64,000 bases of DNA from an uncultured Eubacteriales bacterium (GTDB taxonomy: Bacteria; Bacillota; Clostridia; Oscillospirales; Acutalibacteraceae): the NCBI GenBank assembly GCA_934552855.1, contig CAKTEU010000010.1:1-64000 (forward strand), written 5' to 3'. Both the position numbers and the translations under genes were made by a program. Positions 9,715-18,639 of the stretch are shown piece by piece. Position 1 is the stretch's first letter; each line of letters opens with the position of its first letter. Under the pieces are notes generated by a model. That model had not been told where the DNA came from. It worked only from the letters and a program-made list of their open reading frames with translations, and made no database searches.

Positions 9715-10732
9715 CTTGTTCTTCCTTCTCTGCTTCCGGCGAAAGCCGGATTTCATATTGAGCGATTGTTTCGCCCTCTTTGATTTCTATATTATAGCCT
9801 TTGTTTTTAAAATAAGTTATGTTTTCTTTTTTCTGTCCCTTTGCCTGCGAAAGATATTTCGGCGAAACGAAGATTGCTACACTGCCCTTTTGAACTTTTC
9901 TTTCATTAAAAAGTTTTTCAATGTTTTCACGGTAAAGTCTGCTTTCGCATTTTTCACGAAATGCCGGGTGGTATGCCCCTGCAATGTAACCTTCTTCAAC
10001 ATTTCCGCCGGAATGAAGGCCGAGACGGATGACCTTTACGCCGTTTTCGGTGAAAAGTTTCAAAAGCTTTGAGCAAAGCGAAATGGCCTCTTCAAGCGTC
10101 TGCGCTTTGTATTTTCCGCTGTTATAAAGCTTTTCGAGAGCAGTGTTTTTGAGAACAATTGTCGGATAAATCCGAACCGTATCGGGCGAAAGGGAAATAA
10201 GCTTTTTTGCCGTTTCAATCGCCTTTTCATCGGTATCGCCGTAAAGCCCCGTCATCATTTGAACGCCGAGTTCAAAACCGAAGCTTTTGATAAGGCGGCA
10301 GGCATTTTTGCTGTTTTTTGCGGTGTGTCCCCGCTCGTTGAGCGAAAGAACGGTATCGTCCATGCTCTGACAGCCGAGTTCAATTGATGTTACACCGTAT
10401 TCTTTTAGAAGCAAAAGCACTCTTTCATCAATGCAGTCGGGTCTTGTTGAAATTCTGATGCCTTTGAAAAAGCCCCTATTAAGATAGCTTTTTGCCGTTT
10501 TCAAAAGCGAGAGCATATAATCTTGCTCAATTGCGGTGAAGCTTCCGCCGAAGAACGCAATCTCTGCACCCGAAAGGTCCTTTCCGGCATTTAAGGCAGT
10601 TTCGCACGCATTTATCACATCAATCGGTTCAAGCCTGCGGCACGAGCCGGAAATTGTTTTTTGGTTGCAAAAACTGCAGCGATGAGGACAGCCCTCATCG
10701 GGAACAAAAAGCGCAACGTTTATATGCTTCAT
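9695..10732 (-). CDS. Radical SAM protein, Elp3-like, without acetyltransferase domain
   Basis: The Cys-rich motif C15-x3-C19-x2-C22 (CPHRCSFC) is the radical SAM 4Fe-4S site. FFGGSFTAIE, STRPDCI and ELGCQSMDD are the conserved loops of the Elp3-type barrel. The GNAT domain of true Elp3 is missing. The C-terminal 80 residues instead hold a small basic domain. The gene overlaps rnc by 4 bases and smc by about 20. Rnc-radical SAM-smc is a recurring clostridial order, which suggests an RNA modification role, but the substrate is unknown. Confidence 0.85.
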   Translation of the reverse strand: MKHINVALFVPDEGCPHRCSFCNQKTISGSCRRLEPIDVINACETALNAGKDLSGAEIAFFGGSFTAIEQDYMLSLLKTAKSYLNRGFFKGIRISTRPDCIDERVLLLLKEYGVTSIELGCQSMDDTVLSLNERGHTAKNSKNACRLIKSFGFELGVQMMTGLYGDTDEKAIETAKKLISLSPDTVRIYPTIVLKNTALEKLYNSGKYKAQTLEEAISLCSKLLKLFTENGVKVIRLGLHSGGNVEEGYIAGAYHPAFREKCESRLYRENIEKLFNERKVQKGSVAIFVSPKYLSQAKGQKKENITYFKNKGYNIEIKEGETIAQYEIRLSPEAEKEEQDDFKSN

Positions 10733-11406
10733 TCCTTGATTCCCATAAGTTCAAGCGCTTTTTTGGCAGCGGCCTGCTCCGCACCTTTTTTTGAGCCGCC
10801 TATGCCGCTTCCGATAACGTTGCTGTTGAGATGAACCTCAACTTCAAAGCATTTGTCATGGTCGGGGCCGCTTTCGCCGACGAGGATATAGGTCAGGTGT
10901 TCATCGGGATTTTTTTGAATAATCTCCTGCAAAGCGGTTTTGTAATCTTTAAATTTCGGCGTTTCGTTAACGGCTTTTTTAAGGAAACGAAGGATGAATT
11001 TTCTTGCTTCTTCAAGTCCGCCGTCAAGATAAATTGCGGCAATTACCGCCTCAAACGCATCGGCAAGGATTGACGGACGGCGACGGCCGCCTGTTCTTTC
11101 TTCGCCCTTTCCAAGCAGTATGTATTTGCCAAGATCGATTTCCTTTGCAAAGCCGAAAAGCGATTTTTCGCAAACGCATGCTGCTCTTCTTTTTGTCATT
11201 TCACCTTCGGGAAGGTGGCTCAAATTGTGAAAAAAGTAATCGGCGGAAACAACACCGAGAACCGAATCGCCCAAAAATTCAAGCCGTTCGTTGCAGTCTC
11301 GTGAAAGCTGCTTTTCGTTTGCATATGACGAATGAGTGAAAGCAACCTCCAAAAGGCGTTCGTTTTTAAATTTATAGCCTATATTCTTTTGAAATTCGTC
11401 AAACAT
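10729..11406 (-). CDS. rnc: Ribonuclease III
   Basis: Double-strand-specific endoribonuclease that processes rRNA precursors and structured mRNAs. The 225-residue protein has an endonuclease domain with the signature NERLEFLGDSVLG near residue 40 and a second acidic cluster ADAFEAVIAAIYLDGG. A C-terminal dsRNA-binding domain follows (ALQEIIQKNPDEH to KKGAEQAAAKKALELMG). Start ATG 11406 follows AAAGGAGGTAGTAGA. Confidence 0.97.
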   Translation of the reverse strand: MFDEFQKNIGYKFKNERLLEVAFTHSSYANEKQLSRDCNERLEFLGDSVLGVVSADYFFHNLSHLPEGEMTKRRAACVCEKSLFGFAKEIDLGKYILLGKGEERTGGRRRPSILADAFEAVIAAIYLDGGLEEARKFILRFLKKAVNETPKFKDYKTALQEIIQKNPDEHLTYILVGESGPDHDKCFEVEVHLNSNVIGSGIGGSKKGAEQAAAKKALELMGIKE

Positions 11407-11426
11407 TCTACTACCTCCTTTTTGTT

Positions 11427-12734
11427 TCAGTCTGTTAAGCTTATTGTATCTTTAAGTGATTTTATGCCACGGTTGGCAAGTGCAAGATAGCGTTCCTTTT
11501 TATTGCGGATTTTTGGTTCAATCGGCGGAAGAACGCCGAAATTTGCACCCATCGGCTGAAAATTTTTGACACTTTCGTCGCTAATATATCTTGAAAGTGC
11601 ACCTATCATTGTATCCTCGGGCAAAACAAGCGTTTCTTTTCCGTTTATGCGCCGAGCCATGTTGATGCCTGCCATTATTCCGGAAGCGGCGGATTCCATA
11701 TAGCCCTCAACGCCGGTAATCTGACCGGCAAAGAAAAGATTTCTGCGTGTTCTGAAGCTGAAATCTCCGGAAAGAAGCCGTGGCGAATCAATGTAAGTGT
11801 TCCTGTGCATAACGCCGAAGCGGACAAATTCCGCCTCATGAAGAGCGGGAATCATTGAAAAGACCCGCTTTTGTTCGGAAAATTTGAGATTAGTCTGAAA
11901 TCCGACAAGGTTATAAAGCGTTCCGTTTTTATTCTCTTTTCTAAGCTGCAAAACCGCCCAAGGTCTGTGACCGGTTTTCGGGTCACAAAGTCCTACGGGT
12001 TTCATCGGGCCGAAACGGATTGCATCCCTTCCCCTTGACGCCAAAACTTCAATCGGCATACAGCCTTCGTAAACATCCTTGCGCTTATCGAAAGAATGAA
12101 GTTCTGCACTTTCGGCATTCACAAGAGCTTCGTGAAAAGCTTCATACTGTTCTTTATTCATCGGGCAGTTTATGTAATCGTCGTCACCGCCTCGGTCATA
12201 TCGTGAAGCGGAAAACGAAAATTCATCGTCAACGCTTTCCTTTGTAACAATCGGTGCAGCGGCATCAAAAAAGAAAAGTCCCGTTCCGCAAAGTGCACTT
12301 ATGCTTTCACTCAAGCTTTCGCTTGCAAGAGGCCCTGCGGCAATAATAACGTTTCCATCGGGAATTTCGGTCACTTCTTCGTTCACCACCGTGATGAGCG
12401 GGTGAGCGTTGATTTTTTCAGTAACCATAAGGGAAAACTTGTCCCTGTCAACGGCAAGCGCACCGCCGGCAGGAACGGCGCATAAGTCGGCACACTGCAT
12501 ACACAGCGAACCGAGAAGGCGCATTTCCTCTTTCAAAAGTCCTGCGGCGGATTCAAGCCTTTTTGCTTTAAGCGAGTTTGAGCAAACGAGTTCGGCAAAG
12601 GTCGGCATATGGTGAGCCGGGCTGAACTTTTTCGGTTTCATTTCAAAAAGTTCAACCTCAATTCCCCTTTCGGCAAGGCTCCACGCCGCTTCGGCCCCGG
12701 CAAGTCCCGCACCGATAACTTTTACCTTACTCAT
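11427..12734 (-). CDS. trmFO: TrmFO, folate-dependent tRNA (uracil-54-C5)-methyltransferase
   Basis: Flavoprotein that makes ribothymidine at U54 of tRNA using methylenetetrahydrofolate and FADH2. The N-terminal Rossmann motif GAGLAGAEAAW binds FAD. ELVCSNSLKA, GHRPWAVLQLRKE and GQITGVEGYMESAASG are family signatures. Length 435 residues is typical. It lies between topA and rnc in the minus-strand block, 20 bases from topA, and has an AAGGAG site. Confidence 0.96.
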   Translation of the reverse strand: MSKVKVIGAGLAGAEAAWSLAERGIEVELFEMKPKKFSPAHHMPTFAELVCSNSLKAKRLESAAGLLKEEMRLLGSLCMQCADLCAVPAGGALAVDRDKFSLMVTEKINAHPLITVVNEEVTEIPDGNVIIAAGPLASESLSESISALCGTGLFFFDAAAPIVTKESVDDEFSFSASRYDRGGDDDYINCPMNKEQYEAFHEALVNAESAELHSFDKRKDVYEGCMPIEVLASRGRDAIRFGPMKPVGLCDPKTGHRPWAVLQLRKENKNGTLYNLVGFQTNLKFSEQKRVFSMIPALHEAEFVRFGVMHRNTYIDSPRLLSGDFSFRTRRNLFFAGQITGVEGYMESAASGIMAGINMARRINGKETLVLPEDTMIGALSRYISDESVKNFQPMGANFGVLPPIEPKIRNKKERYLALANRGIKSLKDTISLTD

Positions 12735-12752
12735 TTGCTGTCTCGTCTCCTT

Positions 12753-14834
12753 TTACTTTGATTTATAGCCGCACTTTTCGTCAAGGCAGGAAAGCACGCC
12801 GCCCTTGCCCTTAAAGAGCGATTTTCCGCACTTGGGGCATTTTTGGTCAGTCGGTTTGTCCCACGTCATAAAGTCGCAGTTCGGCCAATTGTCGCAGCCG
12901 AAGAAGGTGTATCCCCTCTTGGACTTTTTGGCAATGACCTTTCCGCCGCACTTCGGACAGATTGCGCCAGTTTCAACAACATACGGCTTTGTGTTTTTAC
13001 ATTCCGGATAGCCGGGGCAGGCAAGGAATTTTCCGAATCTTCCGGTTTTGATAACCATCATGCGTCCGCATTTTTCACACGGAATGTCGGTCTGATCCTC
13101 TTGAAGCTGAAGCTTTACGCCCTGCATTTCTCCCTTGACTTTTTCAAGGTTTTCTTCAAAATCGTCATAAAACTCGTGAAGGAGCTTGATGTAATCCTTT
13201 TCGCCTTCGCCAACCTTGTCAAGTCCGCCTTCCATTTGAGCAGTGAACTTTGTGTTGACAATTTTCGGGAACTTTTCTTTAAGAAGATTTGTAATCGTTT
13301 CGCCAAGCTCCGTGGGAATAAGCTGTTTTGATTTTCGCTGAACATACTCACGCTTTACAATCGTTGAAATGATTGTTGCATAGGTGCTCGGACGGCCGAC
13401 ACCGTTTTCTTCAAGCGTTTTGATGAGCGTTTCTTCGGTATATCTTGCAGGCGGCTGGGTGAAGTGCTGATTTTTTGAAATATCCTTTTCCTTAACGCTT
13501 TCTCCCTCCGCAATGCCTTCGGGAAGCTTTCCCTTTTCCTCGTCGTCGGTCGTATTGTCATAAAGAACGGTGAAACCGTCAAACTTTACGGAATAGCCGC
13601 TTGCGGTGAAAAGGCAGTAGCCGCCCTCTTTTTCGTTTTTGCCAACGCCCTTGATTTCAAGCTTTACAGTGTTTTGAACGCACTGCGACATAAGCGAAGC
13701 GACAAAGCGACGCCAAATAAGGTTATAAAGCTTATACTGGTCGGAAGAAAGGCTTTCCTTAACCGATTCCGGTGTCAGGGTGATTGTTGAAGGCCTGATT
13801 GCTTCGTGTCCGTCCTGAGCATTGCTTCTTGATTTGAAGTAACGGGGTTTTTCAGGCATATATTTATCGCCGTAAACCGAACGGACGTATTCATCCGTTG
13901 CTGCTCTTGCTTCTTCGGAAATACGAAGCGAGTCGGTTCTCATGTATGTGATAAGACCTACAGAGCCCTGACCGGCGATTTCAACGCCCTCATAAAGCTC
14001 CTGGGCAACCTTCATTGTTTTTTCCGCTCTGAAACCGAGTCTTCTTGAAGCCTCCTGTTGAAGGGTTGAGGTGATGAACGGCGGAGCGGGATTTTTTCTT
14101 CTTGTTCCCTTTTTGAGCGAACTGATGCTATACTGTGCACCCTCAAGGCGGGAAAGGATTGCGTCGGCCTGCTTTTCGTTTTGAAGCTTGAGTTTTCCGT
14201 TTTCATCACCGTAAAACTGTGCATTGACAACTTTTCTTCCGGCAAGGAACTTGCCTTCAATTGTCCAGTATTCTTCGGGAACAAAGGCACGGATTTCATC
14301 TTCACGGTCAACAATCATTCTCAGCGCAACGCTTTGAACACGGCCTGCGGAAAGCCCTCTGCGGATTTTTTGAGAGACAAACGGGCTGAGCTTATAGCCG
14401 ACAAGGCGGTCAAGAATTCGTCTTGCCTGCTGAGCGTTAACAAGGTCAATGTCAACCTTTCTCGGTGCGGCCATACCGTTTTTAACGCCGGTTTTAGTGA
14501 TTTCATTGAACGTTACACGGTTATCCTCATTGAGGTCAAGACCGAGGAGCGTTGCAAGGTGCCACGAAATTGCCTCTCCCTCACGGTCGGGGTCGGTTGC
14601 AAGATAAACCTTGTCGCTTTCGGCAACAGCTTCTTTAAGCTCTTTGACAAGTTTTTCCTTTCCTTTTACTACGCTGTATTTCGGAGCGAAATCATGCTTG
14701 ATATCAACACTCAGTCTGGCGGCGGGAAGATCCCTGACATGGCCTTTTGAAGCCACAATGTTATAGCCTTTTCCGAGATAGTTTTTAAGCGTCTTGGCCT
14801 TTGATGGCGACTCGACGATAATCAAATCAGACAT
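12753..14834 (-). CDS. topA: DNA topoisomerase I
   Basis: Type IA topoisomerase that relaxes negative supercoils. The N-terminal TOPRIM domain (IVESPSKAKTL, ATDPDREGEAISWHL) carries the metal site. The active-site Tyr lies in GLITYMRTDSLR. Three C-terminal zinc ribbons follow: C-x2-C ... C-x5-C from CEKCG, CPKCGG and CPKCGK. Length 693 residues is normal for Firmicutes. It follows dprA by about 50 bases, the common dprA-topA-trmFO order. ATG 14834 has a GAAAGGTGAG site. Confidence 0.97.
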   Translation of the reverse strand: MSDLIIVESPSKAKTLKNYLGKGYNIVASKGHVRDLPAARLSVDIKHDFAPKYSVVKGKEKLVKELKEAVAESDKVYLATDPDREGEAISWHLATLLGLDLNEDNRVTFNEITKTGVKNGMAAPRKVDIDLVNAQQARRILDRLVGYKLSPFVSQKIRRGLSAGRVQSVALRMIVDREDEIRAFVPEEYWTIEGKFLAGRKVVNAQFYGDENGKLKLQNEKQADAILSRLEGAQYSISSLKKGTRRKNPAPPFITSTLQQEASRRLGFRAEKTMKVAQELYEGVEIAGQGSVGLITYMRTDSLRISEEARAATDEYVRSVYGDKYMPEKPRYFKSRSNAQDGHEAIRPSTITLTPESVKESLSSDQYKLYNLIWRRFVASLMSQCVQNTVKLEIKGVGKNEKEGGYCLFTASGYSVKFDGFTVLYDNTTDDEEKGKLPEGIAEGESVKEKDISKNQHFTQPPARYTEETLIKTLEENGVGRPSTYATIISTIVKREYVQRKSKQLIPTELGETITNLLKEKFPKIVNTKFTAQMEGGLDKVGEGEKDYIKLLHEFYDDFEENLEKVKGEMQGVKLQLQEDQTDIPCEKCGRMMVIKTGRFGKFLACPGYPECKNTKPYVVETGAICPKCGGKVIAKKSKRGYTFFGCDNWPNCDFMTWDKPTDQKCPKCGKSLFKGKGGVLSCLDEKCGYKSK

Positions 14835-14886
14835 AGAGTCTCACCTTTCGTTTTATTTTTGGTAAACACCGGCTTATTTTTTTAGA

Positions 14887-16143
14887 TCAGTCGGCGGTAA
14901 TTTCATAGTTATTTCCTCCGGTGGAAGAAACCGCACTGCAAATTTCAAGTTCTGTCAAAGCAATCAGAACTTTGCTCACTGGAAGAGCACTTTCTCTGAT
15001 TATTTCATCAAGAGACGTGCAGCCGCATTTCATTACATTATACACCAAAGAAGCGTTTTTAGAAATACCTTCGGGAGCGTTTTTTAAAATTTTCGGTTTC
15101 TCTTCATTTTTTTGCGGTGCAACGTTATCTTTTTGTGCTTTTTTCACAGACGTTTTTTGCTGTGCCTTTTCACTTTTTCCGTTTGGAAAAACATCAATGC
15201 CGTCAAACGGAATTTTCGGTTCGTCGCCCGAAAACTCCTGCCTTGCGGCAATTTCAAATCTATATCGTTCAAGAACGTCCGAAGCCGAAAAAACGGCGTG
15301 CGCTCCGTCAATTATAAGCTTGTTTGAACCGGCATAAGAAACGCTTGAAACGTCGCCGGGAACGGCAAAAATATCTCTTTGCTGTTTTTTTGCGTGGGCG
15401 GCGGTATTGAGCGTTCCGCTTTTAAGGTTTGCTTCAATAATCACAACGCCGTCCGAAACACCGGAAATTATGCGGTTGCGAAGCGGAAAAGCACTTTTTG
15501 TGAAGGAAGCAAACGGCGGATATTCTGTAATTGTTGCGCCGTGTTTTGTCACTTCTTCACGAAGCGGGGCATTTTCGGAAAGATATTTTGAAGCATGACC
15601 ACAGCCCATGACAAGAACTGTTTTTGCGTTTTGTTCAATTGCGCTTTTGTGGGCAATACTGTCAATTCCGAGCGCACCGCCGCTGACAATTACCGAACCG
15701 CTTTTTGCAAGCCCGCCGGCAATCTGTTTTGCGGCTTTGATTCCGTATTCCGACGGTTTTCTTGTTCCGATAACACCGAAAGCGAGATTATTACCGTTAA
15801 GGCACGAAATGTCGCCTTTGACAAAAAGCGCAAGCGGATAGTTTTGAAGAAGCAAAAGTTTTTGCGGATAAAGCGGATCATCCGGAGTAATTATGTTTAT
15901 GTAATTTTTATCACAATATTCGATTGTTTTCTTTCCGGCTTCAATATCGACCTTTTCAAGCTTTTTAAAGCCGGAGCCGGTCAATCCGAAAAAGCCTTCG
16001 GAAAAAGCACCGGAAAGTCTCAGTTCGCAGGCACCGGTTTCATAAATCGCCTTTGCCGAACCGTATGATGAAAGCAGCGCACTTACATTTGCGCCGAAGC
16101 CGAGCCCTTGCTGAAGCCAGAGCCAATATAATCTGTTATCCAA
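14887..16143 (-). CDS. dprA: DNA-processing protein DprA/Smf
   Basis: Loads RecA on incoming single-stranded DNA during transformation. The 418-residue protein has an N-terminal helical domain, a central Rossmann-like domain with GTRKPSEYG, VSGGALGIDSIAH and SGTLNTAAHAKKQQR, then a low-complexity Lys/Gln linker, and a C-terminal winged helix like DprA domain 3 (about 350-418). The start is TTG at 16143, six bases after AAGGGAG. With comEC elsewhere in the window it points to at least a partial competence apparatus. Confidence 0.95.
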   Translation of the reverse strand: MDNRLYWLWLQQGLGFGANVSALLSSYGSAKAIYETGACELRLSGAFSEGFFGLTGSGFKKLEKVDIEAGKKTIEYCDKNYINIITPDDPLYPQKLLLLQNYPLALFVKGDISCLNGNNLAFGVIGTRKPSEYGIKAAKQIAGGLAKSGSVIVSGGALGIDSIAHKSAIEQNAKTVLVMGCGHASKYLSENAPLREEVTKHGATITEYPPFASFTKSAFPLRNRIISGVSDGVVIIEANLKSGTLNTAAHAKKQQRDIFAVPGDVSSVSYAGSNKLIIDGAHAVFSASDVLERYRFEIAARQEFSGDEPKIPFDGIDVFPNGKSEKAQQKTSVKKAQKDNVAPQKNEEKPKILKNAPEGISKNASLVYNVMKCGCTSLDEIIRESALPVSKVLIALTELEICSAVSSTGGNNYEITAD

Positions 16144-16164
16144 TTTTTTCTCCCTTCGGGCAGG

Positions 16165-16947
16165 TTATTTTCGCATAAGTTCCCACATTGCGAGTGCGGC
16201 GGCAACCGATGCGTTGAGCGATTCCGCACGGCCCTCCATCGGTATTGTAACGCTTTTGCATACATCAAAAATTTCTTCGCTTACGCCGTTTCCTTCATTG
16301 CCTATCACAGCAATGACCGAACCGCTCATGTCGCATTCCGTAATGAGCGAAGCGTCTTTTGACGGAGTTGTTGCATAAGCTTTGAAGCCGTTTTTTTTGC
16401 ATTTTTCAAGCAAAGTGCAAAGGTTTTCCGTTTTGATTACCGGAAGGCGCAAAAGCGAGCCCATTGCCGCACGCTGAGCTTTCGGGTTATAGATATCGCA
16501 GCCGTTTTCGGCAACGATTGCCTTTATTCCGAGTGCTTCGGCGGTACGGCTGATTGCACCGAGATTTGAAGGGTCCTGAACATTTTGAAGTGCAACAAAC
16601 TTTCCCCCTTCAAAAATAAGTTCTTCGCCTTTTTCCGAAAGGAACGGACAAACGCAAAAAAAGCCCTGCGGATTTTGAGTATCGCTCATTTTTTGCGCCG
16701 CAGCTTTTGAAACAAGAAAAGCTTGATTTGCTTTTGAGGCGATAAAGTTCACGTCCGTTTCATGCTTTTCAAGGGCGTTTTCGGTATAAAAAAAGCTTTT
16801 GATCGTGATGCCACAATCGGCGGCATCACGGCAAAGGCGAAGTCCTTCAAGAAAAAACTCACGTTTTTCTTTGCGCTCTTTTGAAGAAGCGGAAAGCCTT
16901 GCGGCGTTTTTGATTTTTTCGTTTGATGCGCTTTCAATAACGGTCAT
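16165..16947 (-). CDS. TrmH/SpoU-family RNA 2'-O-methyltransferase
   Basis: SPOUT-fold methyltransferase acting on tRNA or 23S rRNA. A SpoU substrate-binding domain lies at about 1-95. The SAM-binding trefoil knot follows with NVQDPSNLGAISRTAEALG, ALIxVIGNEGNGVSEE-type and VTIPMEGRAESLNASVAAA motifs. The target base cannot be told from sequence; the rplT neighbourhood is like B. subtilis ysgA. An AAAGGAGG site precedes the ATG. A terminator separates it from rplT, so it probably starts the long downstream block. Confidence 0.9.
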   Translation of the reverse strand: MTVIESASNEKIKNAARLSASSKERKEKREFFLEGLRLCRDAADCGITIKSFFYTENALEKHETDVNFIASKANQAFLVSKAAAQKMSDTQNPQGFFCVCPFLSEKGEELIFEGGKFVALQNVQDPSNLGAISRTAEALGIKAIVAENGCDIYNPKAQRAAMGSLLRLPVIKTENLCTLLEKCKKNGFKAYATTPSKDASLITECDMSGSVIAVIGNEGNGVSEEIFDVCKSVTIPMEGRAESLNASVAAALAMWELMRK

Positions 16948-16970
16948 TTTTTCCGTTCCTCCTTTCGCAA

Positions 16971-17012
16971 GAAAAAAGACAAATACGCCCGAGAGGTTTT
17001 CTCGGACGCATA
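16971..17012 (-). terminator. Intrinsic terminator after rplT
   Basis: On the minus strand a GC-rich stem (TGCGTCCGAGA pairing with TCTCGGGCGTA, two G-U pairs, loop AAACC) is followed by TTTGTCTTTTTT. It closes the infC-rpmI-rplT operon just before the SpoU methyltransferase. Confidence 0.8.
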
Positions 17013-17020
17013 AAAGTCAA

Positions 17021-17374
17021 TTAAAGAGCAGCCTTTGCTTTTTCAACAAGAGCGGTGAAAGCAGCGGGATCAGCGATTGCAATTTCTGAAAGCATCTTTC
17101 TGTTGAGGGTGATTCCGGCTTTCTTAAGTCCGTTGATGAAGGTTGAATAGTTGGTTCCGTTGGCTTTGCAAGCAGCGGAAATTCTTGTGATCCAAAGGCG
17201 GCGGAAGTCACGCTTTTTCTGCTTTCTTCCGATGTATGCGTAATTACCGCTCTTCATAACAGCCTGTTTAGCGGTTTTGAAGAGGCTGTGCTTTGAGCCG
17301 TAATAGCCCTTTGCGAGTTTTAAAACTTTATTTCTTCTCTTGCGAGTCATCATTGCGCCTTTAATACGTGCCAT
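17021..17374 (-). CDS. rplT: Ribosomal protein bL20
   Basis: Early-assembly 50S protein that also represses its own operon in many bacteria. The 117-residue basic protein starts MARIKGAMMTRKRRNKVLKLAKGY (family N-terminal extension rich in Arg/Lys) and has the conserved RDFRRLWITRISAA segment. It is the third gene of infC-rpmI-rplT. A GGAGGTACTTTATC site precedes the ATG. Confidence 0.98.
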   Translation of the reverse strand: MARIKGAMMTRKRRNKVLKLAKGYYGSKHSLFKTAKQAVMKSGNYAYIGRKQKKRDFRRLWITRISAACKANGTNYSTFINGLKKAGITLNRKMLSEIAIADPAAFTALVEKAKAAL

Positions 17375-17459
17375 GATAAAGTACCTCCGTTATAATCTTT
17401 GTAATTCTGTAAAATCAGAAGTTGTTAAGTTTTCCGTTCAAAATGCGAACGGGGTAATC

Positions 17460-17657
17460 TTATTTATAGGGAACGAGACGTTTGATCTGCTTCTGATTTG
17501 TAACGTCGGCAACTTCTGTTTTGCGAAGATTTCTCTTGCGCTTTGTGCTTTTCTTTGTAAGGATATGTGATTTGTATGCGTGTCCGCGCATGGGTTTTCC
17601 GTTCTTAGAGAGCTTAAAACGCTTTTTTGCTCCGCTGTGAGTTTTAATCTTAGGCAT
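17460..17657 (-). CDS. rpmI: Ribosomal protein bL35
   Basis: Small 50S protein of 65 residues with the family start MPKIKTHSGAKKRFKLS and the conserved GHAYKSHILTKKSTKRKRNLRK segment. It is the second gene of the infC operon, between infC and rplT. Confidence 0.98.
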   Translation of the reverse strand: MPKIKTHSGAKKRFKLSKNGKPMRGHAYKSHILTKKSTKRKRNLRKTEVADVTNQKQIKRLVPYK

Positions 17658-17674
17658 GATTTTTCCTCCTGTAA

Positions 17675-18199
17675 TTACTTTTTTGTTTTCGGTGCAAGGA
17701 ACATCTGCATTGAGCGGCCTTCGAGTTTTGCCGGTTTTTCAATCGAGCTGAACTCTGAGCAGGCATCGGCAAAATTGCTCATTGTTACAAGGCCGTTTTC
17801 GGGGTGAGCCATTTCACGGCCACGGAAGCGGATTGAAACCTTGACCTTGTTTCCGCTTTCAAGAAAGCGTTTTGCGTGGTTGACCTTTGTTTCAAAGTCA
17901 TGGGTATCGATATTAAGAGAAAGTCTGATTTCTTTAATTTCGATAACACGCTGATTTTTTCTTGCTTCTTTTTCACGTTTGGTCTGTTCAAAGCGATATT
18001 TTCCGTAATCCATGACCTTGCACACCGGCGGCTTTGCCTGAGGAGCAATTTTGACGAGATCAAGATTTTTTTCCTCAGCGATTTTCAATGCCTCTGCGGC
18101 AGACATGATGCCGATAAGCTCTCCGTCTGCGGCTACGACGCGAAGTTCTCTGTCACGGATTTCCTCATTGATCTGCATTTCTTTGATAGCGATGTTCAT
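17675..18199 (-). CDS. infC: Translation initiation factor IF-3
   Basis: Binds the 30S subunit, prevents premature 50S joining and monitors start-codon pairing. The 174-residue protein has the N-domain motif MQINEEIRDRELRVV, the KIAPQAKPPVCKVMDYGKYR linker and the C-domain RFRGREMAH. A longer frame opens at 18256. The ATG at 18199 has a perfect GGAGGTGT site immediately upstream and gives the family N-terminus. The start is ATG rather than the atypical AUU used by enterobacterial infC, so the AUU-based feedback seen there should not operate. Confidence 0.97.
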   Translation of the reverse strand: MNIAIKEMQINEEIRDRELRVVAADGELIGIMSAAEALKIAEEKNLDLVKIAPQAKPPVCKVMDYGKYRFEQTKREKEARKNQRVIEIKEIRLSLNIDTHDFETKVNHAKRFLESGNKVKVSIRFRGREMAHPENGLVTMSNFADACSEFSSIEKPAKLEGRSMQMFLAPKTKK

Positions 18200-18472
18200 A
18201 CACCTCCAAAAAATTCTATGTAACCGCCGGTTAATTGAAAGCATAAACATCGGCAATGAGATTCTTCGTCAAAAGGGGTTGCGCAATACGGCGAAAAAAC
18301 AAAGCGTCAAAATTTGTACTTTTCGATTGATCGTTGGTCACTAAATAAAACAAAAGCGTGAACAGAGTTCATCCGTTCACGCACAATAAGACTTAAAAAT
18401 AAAGTTTATTGACCTTCAAAAACAAAATTCGGAAGGTGAGAACGAAACAATGCTCTGCTTTGTTGCCTGAAT
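18200..18472 (-). promoter_or_regulatory. Structured leader of the infC-rpmI-rplT operon
   Basis: About 270 bases between the promoter and infC carry no gene. Reading the minus strand, two early hairpins (ACCTTC with GAAGGT near 18425-18450) are followed by an intrinsic terminator at 18344-18382, and then about 145 more bases before the infC site. Transcription must pass this terminator to reach infC, so attenuation is expected. Firmicutes infC-rpmI-rplT operons are commonly controlled this way through an L20-binding leader. I did not establish homology to that leader. Confidence 0.65.
18344..18382 (-). terminator. Leader terminator upstream of infC
   Basis: Perfect 8-bp stem GCGTGAAC with GTTCACGC, an 11-base loop, followed on the minus strand by TTTTGTTTTATTT. 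It lies 145 bases before the infC start and about 90 bases after the promoter, the arrangement of an attenuator. Confidence 0.8.
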
Positions 18473-18501
18473 ATAATACTACCGTCTCACTTTTTTGTCA
18501 A
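18473..18501 (-). promoter_or_regulatory. Sigma-A promoter of the infC operon
   Basis: TTGACA (18496-18501) and TATTAT (18473-18478) on the minus strand with a 17-base spacer. It drives the leader and infC-rpmI-rplT. Confidence 0.85.
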
Positions 18502-18639
18502 GAGCTTTTGATGATATTTTTCACAGAAAGTTTATGAAATATAGCTTTTTTCAAAATATTTTTCTTTTCGCAAGCAGAAAAAGCGGCGGCTTTGGATAAA
18601 AATCACTTGTTTACAAAAACTTTTTCTGAGGTGAAAAAA